A stretch of 64,000 nt of DNA from Chryseobacterium sp. FH2. Its GTDB lineage: Bacteria > Bacteroidota > Bacteroidia > Flavobacteriales > Weeksellaceae. A model generated the notes under the pieces. It made no database searches, was not told the origin of the DNA, and worked only from the letters and a program-made list of their open reading frames with translations. The position numbers and the translations under genes are program-made. Where the stretch lies: the NCBI RefSeq assembly GCF_001045455.1, contig NZ_LFNE01000004.1, forward strand, positions 310,001-374,000. The letters run 5' to 3'. Positions 25,953-34,757 of the stretch are shown here, in pieces. Each line of letters begins with the position of its first letter. Within the stretch, counting starts at the first letter, position 1.

Positions 25953-26052
25953 TTGTCATTCCGAGGAACGAGGAATCTATTTGTGATTAAAAAGATTCTT
26001 CACTACACTTTGTTTCGCTCAGAAATCGAAGATTCGACGGAGTCAATGACAA
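25953..26052. repeat. Dispersed TGTCATT...AATGACA inverted-repeat element, copy 1
   Basis: About 100 bases bounded by TTGTCATT (25953-25960) and AATGACAA (26045-26052). The interior holds GATTCTTCACTACACTTTGTTTCGC, shared with copies at 50313 and 58666. No coding capacity; a REP- or MITE-like mobile repeat is likely. Confidence 0.7.
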
Positions 26053-26130
26053 GCGTAGATAAATAAATAAAATCTAAAATTTAATCTAGATTTTATAGAA
26101 TGTTTAAAAAATAAAACAGAAAAAAGATAC

Positions 26131-26273
26131 CGTTCCTACGGAACGCCCAAAAATTTACGCTAAAATTATCTACACAGATATGATTCCTAACGGAATCAAT
26201 AAAAAATGTTCCATAGGAACGTTATCTGTGTAGCAAAAGAAACCAAGACATAAAATGCGTTCCGTAGGAACGC
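26131..26273. repeat. Cluster of TTCCTA(C/A)GGAA hairpins with outer inverted repeat
   Basis: Four hairpins: CGTTCC-TAC-GGAACG (26131-26145), TGATTCC-TAAC-GGAATCA (26181-26198), GTTCC-ATA-GGAAC (26208-26220) and GCGTTCC-GTA-GGAACGC (26257-26273). Two of them are enclosed by the 11-base inverted repeat CTACACAGATA (26170-26180) and TATCTGTGTAG (26223-26233). This is the layout of REP/BIME elements. A further small hairpin AGGTTT-AAACCT lies at about 26398-26415. The gap is 536 bases and no gene is seen. Confidence 0.7.
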
Positions 26274-26459
26274 TATCAGAAAAGCAAGAAATTTAAAACT
26301 TATATGTAATAATTTATACAATCAAATACTAAAAAAAAGTTATAAAACATCAACAGTGGCGGGGCTTTAGACCATCTGTAAATAATGAAAAACATCAAGG
26401 TTTTAGCCGAAACCTATTTAAAATTTGAAAATGCCTGATTCCATAAAATAAATTTAAAA

Positions 26460-28595
26460 ATGAAGAAATTAACATTATATCTAAGTCTTTTCCTGATAGG
26501 ATTTTCGTCCTTAAATGCCCAGAAAATAGACCGAAAAAAGGTCGTTCAGCGACATAATATCGTCAACACAAAAGCGGATACTTTATCGTCTTTGACAGTG
26601 GGAAACGGGAAATTTGCCTACACCGTTGACATCACCGGAATGCAGTCGTTCCCTGAATATTACAAAAACGGAGTTTCTTTGGGAACCCAATCAGAATGGG
26701 GCTGGAACAGCTTTCCGAATACGGAAAATTATAAGTTTGAGGAAACTTTAAAGCCTTACGATTTCAATAACGACGGGCGAAAAGCGTTATATAGCGTTCA
26801 GCTCAAAGAACCTGAAAGAAATAAAAAAGCGGTTGAATATTTCCGGGTGAATCAGCATCGTTTGCAACTGGGAAATATCGGTATTGAACTGACTAAAAAA
26901 GACGGCCAGAAAGCAAAAATTTCCGATTTACAAAACATCAATCAGAAAATTGATTTGTGGACAGGAATTATCACAAGTGAATTTTCTTTGGAAGGAACTC
27001 CGATAAAAGTATGGACGGCTTCTTTCCAAACTTCAGACAAAATCGGAGTTAAAATCGAGTCTGATTTAATTGGTCAAAAAAGATTAAAAGTTTTTGCACG
27101 TTATCCTTCTCCGACCGGACAATTTTTGGATGACGCAGCTTTTTATGGAAACGAAAATCAACATTCAACAAAATTGATTTCATCCAGCCCCACTCAGGGA
27201 TTGATTGAGCATAAACTACAAACCGCCGATTATTATACACGGTTATATTTTACCGACGGGAAACTAAGTGAAACAGGAAAACATTATTTCGTTTACGAAC
27301 CTTCTGTTAAAAACAAAACTATCGAATTAAGTATTGAATTTTCAGCTAAAAATTTAAAAAGTAATAAAACATTATTTGCTGATGCTGAAAAAGAAAGCAC
27401 ATCAGGATGGAAAAACTTCTGGGAAAGCGGTGCAGCTGTTGATTTTGAAGGGAGTACAGACCCGAGAGCCTCCGAACTGGAGCGCAGAGTTGTATTGTCG
27501 GAATATTTAACGAAAATTCAGTGTGGAGGAAGCAATCCGCCGCAGGAAACCGGTTTGACATTCAACAGCTGGTACGGAAAACCGCATACAGAAATGCATT
27601 GGTGGCACGGCGTTCACTTCGCCTTGTGGGGAAGGCCGGAGATTCTGGAAAAGCAGCTGGATTATTATTTCAGGTCGTTTGAAAAAGCTAAAAAATTAGC
27701 CGAAAGACAAGGTTACAAGGGTGTTCGTTGGATTAAAATGTCGGATAATGAAGGCAATGAAAGCCCATCTTCCGTTGCTGCTTTTTTGATTTGGGAACAA
27801 CCGCATCTGATTTATATGACCGAGCTTTTGTATCGTCATAACAAGGACAAAAAAGTTCTTGAAAAATATAAAGACCTGGTTTTTGCGACAGCAGAATTTA
27901 TGGCTGATTTTGCGACTTACGACAAAGAGAAAAACCGCTACAATCTTGGAAAAGGCGTAATTCCTGCACAGGAAGTATTCCCTGCCAAAGATACATATAA
28001 CCCGACCTATGAAGTGGCGTATTGGGATTGGGCATTGAAAGTTGCCCAGCAATGGAAAGAAAGATTAGGAGAATCGAGGGATAAAAAATGGGATGATGTG
28101 ATTACAAAACTGGCTCCGCTTCCGGTTCAGGATGGCGTTTATTTATCGACTGAATCCGCAAAAGATTCTTTCACATTTCCGAAGTGGATGACAGACCATC
28201 CTGCCGTTCTTGGCGCACTGGGAATGGTCCCCGAATCGCCAAAACTCGATAAAAAAATTATGAAAAACACATTGGATATCGTTTGGGCAAGATGGAACTG
28301 GGGGCACACCTGGGGCTGGGATTTCCCAATGACGGCAATGAATGCTGCAAGATTAGGTCTTCCGAATAAGGCTTTGGATGCTTTATTTATGGATATTCAA
28401 ACCAATACTTATCTAAAAAACGGACATAATTACCAAGATGGAAGACTGAGAATTTATCTTCCGGGAAATGGCGGCGTTTTAACTACTGTTGCAATGATGC
28501 TGGAAGGTTGGGATAATTCGACAGGAGAATTTCCAGGTTTTCCGAAAGATGGAAGCTGGAAAATAAAAGCCGAAGGTTTTAAAAAGATGCCTTAA
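26460..28595 (+). CDS. Exported (alpha/alpha)6-barrel glycosidase, GH65-like
   Basis: 711 residues with a signal peptide (LYLSLFLIGFSSLNAQ). The N-terminal half is a beta-sandwich (VGNGKFAYTVDITGMQSFPEYY, WTGIITSEFSLEGTPIKVW). The C-terminal half (about 345-690) is helical with aromatic-rich motifs TEMHWWHGVHFALWGRPE, MSDNEGNESPSSVAAFLIWEQPHLIY and WNWGHTWGWDFPMTAMNAARLG. This resembles the GH65/GH95 group of inverting (alpha/alpha)6 enzymes. A Glu in DNEGNESP and an Asp in WGWDFP are candidate acids. No exact family is claimed. No RCARGAT promoter was found; a transcription terminator follows at 28619. Confidence 0.6.
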   Translation: MKKLTLYLSLFLIGFSSLNAQKIDRKKVVQRHNIVNTKADTLSSLTVGNGKFAYTVDITGMQSFPEYYKNGVSLGTQSEWGWNSFPNTENYKFEETLKPYDFNNDGRKALYSVQLKEPERNKKAVEYFRVNQHRLQLGNIGIELTKKDGQKAKISDLQNINQKIDLWTGIITSEFSLEGTPIKVWTASFQTSDKIGVKIESDLIGQKRLKVFARYPSPTGQFLDDAAFYGNENQHSTKLISSSPTQGLIEHKLQTADYYTRLYFTDGKLSETGKHYFVYEPSVKNKTIELSIEFSAKNLKSNKTLFADAEKESTSGWKNFWESGAAVDFEGSTDPRASELERRVVLSEYLTKIQCGGSNPPQETGLTFNSWYGKPHTEMHWWHGVHFALWGRPEILEKQLDYYFRSFEKAKKLAERQGYKGVRWIKMSDNEGNESPSSVAAFLIWEQPHLIYMTELLYRHNKDKKVLEKYKDLVFATAEFMADFATYDKEKNRYNLGKGVIPAQEVFPAKDTYNPTYEVAYWDWALKVAQQWKERLGESRDKKWDDVITKLAPLPVQDGVYLSTESAKDSFTFPKWMTDHPAVLGALGMVPESPKLDKKIMKNTLDIVWARWNWGHTWGWDFPMTAMNAARLGLPNKALDALFMDIQTNTYLKNGHNYQDGRLRIYLPGNGGVLTTVAMMLEGWDNSTGEFPGFPKDGSWKIKAEGFKKMP

Positions 28596-28618
28596 AAAAC
28601 ATTCATATTTTAGTTAGG

Positions 28619-28645
28619 GTCTGCCAGAAATGGCAGGCTTTTTTG
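28619..28645 (+). terminator. Rho-independent terminator
   Basis: CTGCCA-GAAA-TGGCAG (28621-28636) extended by one G-C and one G-T pair, followed by six T bases; it ends the GH65-like transcript. Confidence 0.85.
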
Positions 28646-28787
28646 TTATAAACAGATTGATGAATGGCAACATTCTATATTCAAACCTTTAATATATTAG
28701 GTTATTTAAATTTTATAAGGCTTATAAATGCTATCAAACTGTAACTTTCTCAACGTCATTAAGATAATATTAAAAATACAGTATAGT

Positions 28788-28823
28788 ACAGGATAATTTC
28801 AGAGTCACAAATTCCTAATTTAA
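28788..28823 (+). promoter_or_regulatory. Rhamnogalacturonan-regulon promoter element, PL1 gene
   Basis: CAGTATAGT leads into ACAGGAT (28788-28794); the -7-like box TAATTTAA starts 28 bases after the element start (28816). The upstream CAGTATAGTAC is identical to that of the rhaEW promoter. The ATG is at 28850. Confidence 0.5.
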
Positions 28824-28849
28824 TAAAATCAATCAAAAATTTATTATAT

Positions 28850-30256
28850 ATGAAAAAAATTACAACAACGCTTTTGTGTTCTCTGCTTTTTTTATCCTGT
28901 AATCATGAAGAACCCGGCTCAGGTGCACCAACAACCGAAATCTGTAACGCAGAAAGAGCTTTAGCTTTTCCTGAAGCAGAAGGTTTTGGAAAATTTTCAA
29001 AAGGTGCAAGAGGCGTGGCCAATCCTACAGTGTATATCGTCAATAACCTGAATGACAGCGGAATGGGTTCCTTTCGGGACGCGGTGAGCCAACCCGGAAG
29101 GTTTATTGTATTTTCTGTAAGTGGTATTATTAATTTACAGTCTCCTGTCGCAATTTCACCCAATCTTACCATTGCCGGACAAACTGCTCCGGGGAAAGGA
29201 ATCGTTTTGTATGGTCAGAAAGTGTCATTTACAGGTGCAAATAATACGATTGCAAGATATTTCAGAATAAGACTGGGAAATTCAAATACTTTATCTAAAA
29301 ACACCGACGCTTCAGGAATTGCCAACGGCAAACATATCATGCTGGATCACATGTCGTTTTCGTGGGGACTTGACGAAGTTTTTTCCATCAACTGGGATAA
29401 TAAAGGCTTTGAACCAGACAGTATAACTATCCAGAATTCTATTATCGCACAGGGATTACATCGTCATAATCATTCTGCAGGTGGTTTGATGCAAACCGAG
29501 GGTCACGTCAGTATTTTAAAATCTTTATATGAAAGTAACAAAACAAGAAATCCTAAAGTAAAGGGCAAGAACGAATTCGTTAATAATGTCATTTACAATT
29601 ATGGCAACCAAGGGAATACTTATGGACATACGGTTTCCGGAGATGGTTATATTATGGGAGATTCCGCAGGAATTTCAGAAGTAAATATTATCAATAATTA
29701 TTTTGTCGCAGGCCCTTTAAATGTCGACAATCAGACTACCCCGTTCAGCAGAGGAACCAGCACTTTTCATATGTATGAATCCGGAAATTATTACGATAAC
29801 AATAAAAACGGTGTTTTGGATGGGAATTTAGTTCCTCATAATACAACAGGATTTCCGGGAAATACACCAGTACAGTTTATGGATGCGCCATTTAATTATC
29901 CGCTCAAAACAACCAATTTATCTGCTAATCAGGCTTTTTACCACGTTATACAAAATGCCGGGGCCAATTTTCCGGCTCGGGATGAAGTGGATGACCTAAT
30001 TATTTCCGAAGTAAGCTCAAAAGGAACTCAGGGTATGTATGTTTACAGGGAAACCGATCTTCCTATTGCTAACAGCGGATTGGGTAATTACCCTGCCTAT
30101 CAAAGTGCTCAGGACAGTGATTTGGATGGAATACCGGATGCTGTTGAAATCAAAATGGGTCTTAACCCCCGTGATGCTTCAGATGCCCTAAAAATCAATA
30201 AATTTTGTAAAAATTATTTAAATATTGAAGTATATTTCAACAATATAATGAAATAA
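28850..30256 (+). CDS. Pectate lyase-like lipoprotein, PL1 family
   Basis: 468 residues. A lipoprotein signal with Cys17 in LLFLSC puts it on a membrane, likely the outer one. The domain opens FPEAEGFGKFSKGARG, then VYIVNNLNDSGMGSFRDAV and ISPNLTIAGQTAPGKGI, the standard start of PL1-type pectate lyases with a parallel beta-helix; HIMLDHMSFSWGLDEVFS is the conserved calcium/active-site turn. The C-terminus carries a calcium-binding DSDLDGIPD (422-430) as in thrombospondin type 3 or dockerin-like ends. It would cut polygalacturonate by beta-elimination to give unsaturated ends that GH105 can remove. Monocistronic, with its own promoter and a terminator at 30281. Confidence 0.8.
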   Translation: MKKITTTLLCSLLFLSCNHEEPGSGAPTTEICNAERALAFPEAEGFGKFSKGARGVANPTVYIVNNLNDSGMGSFRDAVSQPGRFIVFSVSGIINLQSPVAISPNLTIAGQTAPGKGIVLYGQKVSFTGANNTIARYFRIRLGNSNTLSKNTDASGIANGKHIMLDHMSFSWGLDEVFSINWDNKGFEPDSITIQNSIIAQGLHRHNHSAGGLMQTEGHVSILKSLYESNKTRNPKVKGKNEFVNNVIYNYGNQGNTYGHTVSGDGYIMGDSAGISEVNIINNYFVAGPLNVDNQTTPFSRGTSTFHMYESGNYYDNNKNGVLDGNLVPHNTTGFPGNTPVQFMDAPFNYPLKTTNLSANQAFYHVIQNAGANFPARDEVDDLIISEVSSKGTQGMYVYRETDLPIANSGLGNYPAYQSAQDSDLDGIPDAVEIKMGLNPRDASDALKINKFCKNYLNIEVYFNNIMK

Positions 30257-30280
30257 AATTGCGTATAAATTTCCCTAACT

Positions 30281-30320
30281 CCAAGCCCAATAAAACTATT
30301 AATTGATTTATTGGGCTTGG
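30281..30320 (+). terminator. Long-stem terminator after the PL1 gene
   Basis: A perfect 14-base stem CCAAGCCCAATAAA (30281-30294) with TTTATTGGGCTTGG (30307-30320) and a 12-base loop; the T tail is weak. Confidence 0.7.
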
Positions 30321-30375
30321 TTAGTTTCAGATAATTCTCATCAGATTAATTCAGACCAAACAATAAACCGAAAGT

Positions 30376-30411
30376 GCAGGATACTCTATTTGTATGTTTA
30401 TGCTAAATTAG
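30376..30411 (+). promoter_or_regulatory. Rhamnogalacturonan-regulon promoter element, GH43-like gene
   Basis: GCAGGATAC starts at 30376; the -7-like box TAAATTAG starts at 30404, again 28 bases on. The ATG is at 30429. Confidence 0.5.
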
Positions 30412-30428
30412 CGGTAAACCAACATTAG

Positions 30429-31520
30429 ATGAACAAATCAGGATATATTACACGCAGAGATTTTTTACAGACTTCAGCCATTGGAATTGCAGCTGTAGCT
30501 TTGGGGCTGTCATTTACAAATACATCCCGTTCTGATAAGCCATATTTCAATTTAAAACCAATCGGGAGGCCATTTTCATTGGAAAATTACTTTATCTGGT
30601 GTAATTCTCCGATCTGGGGTAAAGACGGAAAGGTTCATCTTTTTTATTCCAGATGGAAAAAAGAAAAAGGAATGGGTGGCTGGCTCAATGGTTCTGAAAT
30701 TTGTCGTGCAGAAGCGGAATCTCCTTTCGATGAATTCCAGCATAAACAAATTATTCTCGCTCCCAGAGGAAGCGGATTTTGGGATGCTACCACTTGTCAT
30801 AATCCTTTAATAACCAAAGTAGATGATGAGTATTATCTATTTTATATGGGAAATTCCAATGGAAAAACAAATACCAAAAGAATTGGGCTCGCAACTTCAA
30901 AAAATCTTGATGGAGATTGGATCAGATCTGAAACACCTATACTTCTTCCCGGAGAAAAAGGGGCCTGGGACGACCATTGCACTACAAATCCGGCTTTTGT
31001 AAAAGGAAATGACGGTAAATTTTGGCTTTTTTATAAATCCTGGAATACCGAAGAATATGAAAATCAAAAAGGAACTGTCAGGGGAAACCGAAAATACGGA
31101 CTGGCAAAGGCCAATCATCCTTCAGGCCCTTACGAAAAAGTGGCAGCAAATCCTGTAATTGATTTTTCATTGCTGCCCGATAATGCCCAATTGGAAGATG
31201 CTTTTATCTGGAAACAAAATGAAAAATTTCACATAATAGCACGCGATATGGGATTTTTTAACCACGAGTACGGTCTGCATTTAACTTCCCAAGACGGATT
31301 AAGCTGGTCAAAACCGAAAATAGCTTATCTCGACATGAAGAGTTATATTAATGAACCCGATCCGCCTAAACATTTAAAACGATTCGGAAGATTGGAACGT
31401 CCAATGATTTTGATGGACAAAGACACGAAAACCCCAAAATTCCTATTCGGGGCAACACAAGGAGGAAAGTATGAAACTTCAACACCTTTTATATTTGAAA
31501 TTACAAATCCCAGAATTTAA
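30429..31520 (+). CDS. Tat-exported five-bladed-propeller glycosidase (GH43-like)
   Basis: 363 residues. The N-terminus ITRRDFLQTSAIGIAAVALGLSF is a twin-arginine signal (RR at 9-10). The mature part shows the repeating blades of the GH43/GH117-type propeller: WCNSPIWGKDGKVHLFYSRW, GFWDATTCHNPLITKVDDEYYLFYMGNS, GAWDDHCTTNPAFVKGNDGKFWLFYKSWN and QLEDAFIWKQNEKFHIIARDM. One Asp in each of several blades (WDAT, WDDH, LEDAF) lies where catalytic acids occur in the clan. The likely substrate is an arabinan, galactan or other pectic side chain, which cannot be fixed from sequence. Tat export suggests a cofactor or folding before export, unusual among its Sec-exported neighbours. Confidence 0.65.
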   Translation: MNKSGYITRRDFLQTSAIGIAAVALGLSFTNTSRSDKPYFNLKPIGRPFSLENYFIWCNSPIWGKDGKVHLFYSRWKKEKGMGGWLNGSEICRAEAESPFDEFQHKQIILAPRGSGFWDATTCHNPLITKVDDEYYLFYMGNSNGKTNTKRIGLATSKNLDGDWIRSETPILLPGEKGAWDDHCTTNPAFVKGNDGKFWLFYKSWNTEEYENQKGTVRGNRKYGLAKANHPSGPYEKVAANPVIDFSLLPDNAQLEDAFIWKQNEKFHIIARDMGFFNHEYGLHLTSQDGLSWSKPKIAYLDMKSYINEPDPPKHLKRFGRLERPMILMDKDTKTPKFLFGATQGGKYETSTPFIFEITNPRI

Positions 31521-31751
31521 ATTGTTTAAACCCGATCTTGTATTTTCACCTATATCAAAAGTTTAAATCATTACTTATTACAAAATCTGTTTCAGATTAC
31601 CAACTTGACTTTTAAATCGAAAATATTGCAATTTGGCTGTTTCATGTTAAAATTTGTATTTTTTGGTTTAGTCTCTGCCAGAATATTCATAATAATAATC
31701 TGTTGAAAATGAAAAATTTAATATGTTATCAATCATTAAAACATATTAAAA

Positions 31752-31780
31752 ACAAGTTATCATAAATTTTTGTAACTTGT
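31752..31780. promoter_or_regulatory. Inverted repeat upstream of the GntR-type regulator
   Basis: ACAAGTTA (31752-31759) and TAACTTGT (31773-31780), a perfect 8-base inverted repeat. The segment ATTTTTGTAACT occurs here and again about 34 bases downstream, close to the gene start. Candidate autoregulatory operator within the 326-base gap 31521-31846, which holds nothing else I recognise. Confidence 0.35.
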
Positions 31781-31846
31781 CTCACATCGTTAGTTAATTT
31801 TTGTAACTGTTTTTTTAACTGAAATACTATTTCCTATCTAAATGTC

Positions 31847-32893
31847 ATGGCAGAAACATTTGAAATAATGATCAACGAGCACTCCAGAGTTCCTAAATAT
31901 AAACAAATTGTAGATTCTATTCTCAATGGAATTGATAGCGGAGAAATTAAGATTGGAGAAAAGATTCCTTCCATAAACGAGCTCAGCGAATCCTGCTTTC
32001 TTTCAAGAGATACCGTAGAAAAAGCCTATAAAGAACTTCGAAAAAGGCAAATCATCGAATCCGTAAAGGGAAAAGGTTATTATATTTCACGTATTAATAA
32101 AAATGATGTCATCAATATTTTCTTCCTGATCAACAAACCCAGCACGTATAAAATGATGATTTATAATTATTTTGTTAATGCAATCGGTACCAAAGGAAAC
32201 GTTGAAATGTATATTTATCACTGCGATGAAACACTTTTTATTAATTCTTTAAAAAAGAATCTGGGAGGATTTGATTATTATGTGATCATGCCACATTTCC
32301 GGGATGAGCAGTCCAAGCACACCAGTTCTACCAGAGAAGTCATAGAAATGATTGAAAAAATTCCGAAAAATAAATTGCTGATGCTGGACAATACCAAACC
32401 CGACATCTCAGGAGAATACGGTTCCATTTTTCAGGATTTTGAACATGACATTTACAATGCCTTAAAGGAAGGTCTAGCCAAAATAAAGAAATACGAAAAA
32501 ATCATTTTGGTCTATCCTGATAAGTCCGTACATCCCTATCCATTCCGTATTGTACACGGATTTGAGAATTTTTGCAGGGATTTTAAACTGGATTATGAAA
32601 TTCTCAACGAGATTTATCCGGACATGGAACTGCAGGAAAAAGATATTTTCATTACCATCCGGGAACGTGACCTGGTAAATTTGGTCAAGCAGATCAGACA
32701 GAAAAACCTTGAATTAGGGAAAGACATCGGAATTATTTCCTATAACGAAACTCCCCTCAAAGAATTGCTCGGAATTACTGTGATTACAACAGATTTTAAA
32801 GCAATGGGAGAATCTGCCGCCTATATGATCCTGAAAAATAAAAAGGAACAGGTGAACAATGTTTTTAAATTTATTCAGAGGGATTCTCTGTAA
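31847..32893 (+). CDS. GntR-family regulator with periplasmic-binding-like sensor domain
   Basis: 348 residues. The N-terminal winged HTH of the GntR type is clear (RVPKYKQIVDSILNGIDSGEIKIGEKIPSINEL, then LSRDTVEKAYKELRKRQIIESVKGKGYYIS, to about 82). The rest (about 87-348) follows the LacI/periplasmic-binding fold: INIFFLINKPSTYKMMIYNYFV, FDYYVIMPHF, NKLLMLDNTKPDI, KIILVYPD, and GIISYNETPLKELLGITVITTDFKAMGESAAYMIL. It should bind a sugar and control transcription. It lies between the lyase genes and the rhamnose operon, so L-rhamnose or an RG-I fragment is the likely effector, as an inference. ATG 31847 opens MAETFEIMINEHSR; an alternative start at the second Met is possible. Confidence 0.8.
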   Translation: MAETFEIMINEHSRVPKYKQIVDSILNGIDSGEIKIGEKIPSINELSESCFLSRDTVEKAYKELRKRQIIESVKGKGYYISRINKNDVINIFFLINKPSTYKMMIYNYFVNAIGTKGNVEMYIYHCDETLFINSLKKNLGGFDYYVIMPHFRDEQSKHTSSTREVIEMIEKIPKNKLLMLDNTKPDISGEYGSIFQDFEHDIYNALKEGLAKIKKYEKIILVYPDKSVHPYPFRIVHGFENFCRDFKLDYEILNEIYPDMELQEKDIFITIRERDLVNLVKQIRQKNLELGKDIGIISYNETPLKELLGITVITTDFKAMGESAAYMILKNKKEQVNNVFKFIQRDSL

Positions 32894-32907
32894 AACTTAT
32901 ATCATTC

Positions 32908-32941
32908 AAAAAATTCGCAAAGCTGACTCTGCGAATTTTTT
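32908..32941. terminator. Bidirectional terminator
   Basis: A perfect 12-base stem AAAAAATTCGCA (32908-32919) and TGCGAATTTTTT (32930-32941) with a 10-base loop, between convergent genes. Confidence 0.9.
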
Positions 32942-32962
32942 AATAGTTATCATTTTGATGAT

Positions 32963-33406
32963 TTATTTTTTCTTTTCAGATTTTACGGCTTGCCTGGCTA
33001 GTAATTTCCAGTGGTTTCCGGTTTTTGCCCAAACCAATAATACCTCCAATGTCACATCGCCCGGAGCTTTTCCAAGATCAGCAGTCGTTGCATATAAATG
33101 GTGCCGAACAATCGCTGTATTTCCGACGATAGCGATACTTTGGTTGGTAATATCAATGGTCACAAAATCTGATTTTTTACTGACCAATTTTTCCACAAAT
33201 TCCGTTGCATCGTCTATATGACCTCCTGAATGTCCATAAGTTAATTCCGGTAAAATCAAAGATTCTAATATTGATTTGTCTCCGCTTATCATCGCCAACC
33301 TCAGCTTTTCAGCAGCATCAGTGACAGCATCTGTATCATTTTTTTTCTGTCCTGATACTGCGAATGCCATTAAAAAACTTATGGCAAAAATTAATTTCTT
33401 AATCAT
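32963..33406 (-). CDS. Exported SnoaL/NTF2-like protein (DUF4440 type)
   Basis: 147 residues from ATG 33406. A longer frame to 33544 exists, but MIKKLIFAISFLMAFAVSGQ is a clean signal peptide and the extra 46 residues are unlike anything coding. The mature part has the DUF4440-type pattern: EKLRLAMISGDKSILESLILPELTYGHSGGHID, VEKLVSKKSDFVTIDI, TAIVRHHLYATT and a final VLLVWAKTGNHWKLLARQAV. The family comprises ketosteroid-isomerase-like proteins of many uses. It sits at the end of the rhamnose gene run but with a 195-base gap to the lactate dehydrogenase gene, so a link to rhamnose is not shown. Confidence 0.7.
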   Translation of the reverse strand: MIKKLIFAISFLMAFAVSGQKKNDTDAVTDAAEKLRLAMISGDKSILESLILPELTYGHSGGHIDDATEFVEKLVSKKSDFVTIDITNQSIAIVGNTAIVRHHLYATTADLGKAPGDVTLEVLLVWAKTGNHWKLLARQAVKSEKKK

Positions 33407-33601
33407 AATTGTAAATGTAAATTGATTTTCTTTATTTCTTTTATTTATTAAAAAGTAAAAGTATCCAATACCATTCTGAATGAAATATAAAGGATCTAAC
33501 CTTGTTGATTCTAAGATTTTTCCTGCCTCGGAATGATAACTCACTCAAATAATTTAAACTTTTGAGACATACATGTCTTAATGAATACTATTAAAAATAT
33601 T

Positions 33602-34753
33602 TTATTTTACCCTGAAGTTCTGTAAATCTTCAGGTTTTTCACAACAAAGCTGTTCCATCACCTGTCTGAACTGCATTTTGAGCATCTCAATAATATGATC
33701 ACCACCTTTTTCCCCTAAAGCACCTACGGCATACATAAATGTTCTACCCATAAAGGTAAATTCTGCACCACAACTCAATGCACGGGCAACATCAGGACCG
33801 GTTCTTACCCCGCTGTCCATCATTATTCTGATTTGATCTTTGTATTTTTCGCTGATTTCTTTGACTACGGCAATGGTAGACTCTCCGGCATCCAGCTGTC
33901 TTCCGCCGTGATTGGAAATAATCATTCCATCAAAACCTAACCTTACAGCTTCTTCCGCATCTTCATCGGAAGCGACACCTTTAATAACCAGCTTGCCTTT
34001 CCATTTATCACGAATTGCCTTTATTCTATCTGGATTTAATCTCCCGGAAAAAGTGGAATTCATAAACTGTCCCAACTGTTTCACGTTCATGTTTTTATCC
34101 ATATATTTTTCCATCGTTTTAAAACCGGGAACACCATGTTTCAGCATTTCCAGGCACCATTGGGGTTTTACCAAAGCCTGGGAAACATTTCGGAAATTCA
34201 GTTGAGGTGGCATTGCCAAGCCGTTTCGGATTTCTTTTGCCCTGTAACCAAAAGTAGGGACATCAGCCAAAACAACAAGCACATCATAACCAGAAGCCTC
34301 ACAACGGTCAATAATATCGTCCCGCAACCACTCTTCTCTCGGATGATACAGTTGATACCAGGCTTTTCCTTCCGTTAATTCCGCAATTCTTTCAATACTA
34401 CTTGTTGTGACAGTGCTCAAAATAAAAGGAATATTGTGTTTAAAAGCCGCTTTTGCAAGAATCTCAGGAGCATTTGGCCACATTAAACCCTGTAAACCAA
34501 CAGGGGAAATTCCGAAAGGTGCAGAATATTTTACGCTAAATAATTCGGCTTCCATATTTGCTTCAGCGTAATTATTATTCAAATAACGCGGGCGAAGCAG
34601 AACATCTCTCAGTTCGTTTGTATTTCTGTCACGGTTTATATTTTCATTACAACCGCCATCCAAATATTCGAAGGCGAAACGGGGCATTCTTTTTTTAGCT
34701 CTTTCGATAAGGAGCTCAAGTGAAGCATAACGGGTATCAAATGGAAATGACAT
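33602..34753 (-). CDS. lldD: FMN-dependent L-lactate dehydrogenase
   Basis: 383 residues of the FMN alpha-hydroxy-acid dehydrogenase family. Visible landmarks: N-terminal FAFEYLDGGCNEN (27-39), FGISPVGLQGLMWP (80-93), WYQLYHP (132-138), VLADVPTFGYR (161-171), KGVASDEDAEEA (258-269), catalytic SNHGGRQLD (280-288, His282 and Arg285) and the FMN phosphate site MDSGVRTGPDVARAL. It oxidises L-lactate to pyruvate and feeds electrons to the respiratory chain. It follows the kinase gene by 4 bases in the rhamnose operon, where L-lactate is the end product of the RhaW half of rhaEW. The context makes L-lactate the best substrate call; other 2-hydroxy acids are possible. Confidence 0.8.
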   Translation of the reverse strand: MSFPFDTRYASLELLIERAKKRMPRFAFEYLDGGCNENINRDRNTNELRDVLLRPRYLNNNYAEANMEAELFSVKYSAPFGISPVGLQGLMWPNAPEILAKAAFKHNIPFILSTVTTSSIERIAELTEGKAWYQLYHPREEWLRDDIIDRCEASGYDVLVVLADVPTFGYRAKEIRNGLAMPPQLNFRNVSQALVKPQWCLEMLKHGVPGFKTMEKYMDKNMNVKQLGQFMNSTFSGRLNPDRIKAIRDKWKGKLVIKGVASDEDAEEAVRLGFDGMIISNHGGRQLDAGESTIAVVKEISEKYKDQIRIMMDSGVRTGPDVARALSCGAEFTFMGRTFMYAVGALGEKGGDHIIEMLKMQFRQVMEQLCCEKPEDLQNFRVK

Positions 34754-34757
34754 GGTT

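Noticed and set aside
26131..26273. CRISPR array
   Set aside because: The repeated units are hairpins of different size and spacing, not identical direct repeats with regular spacers.
33407..33544. N-terminal extension of the DUF4440-type protein
   Set aside because: The extra 46 residues lack coding character and would bury a clear signal peptide that starts at 33406.
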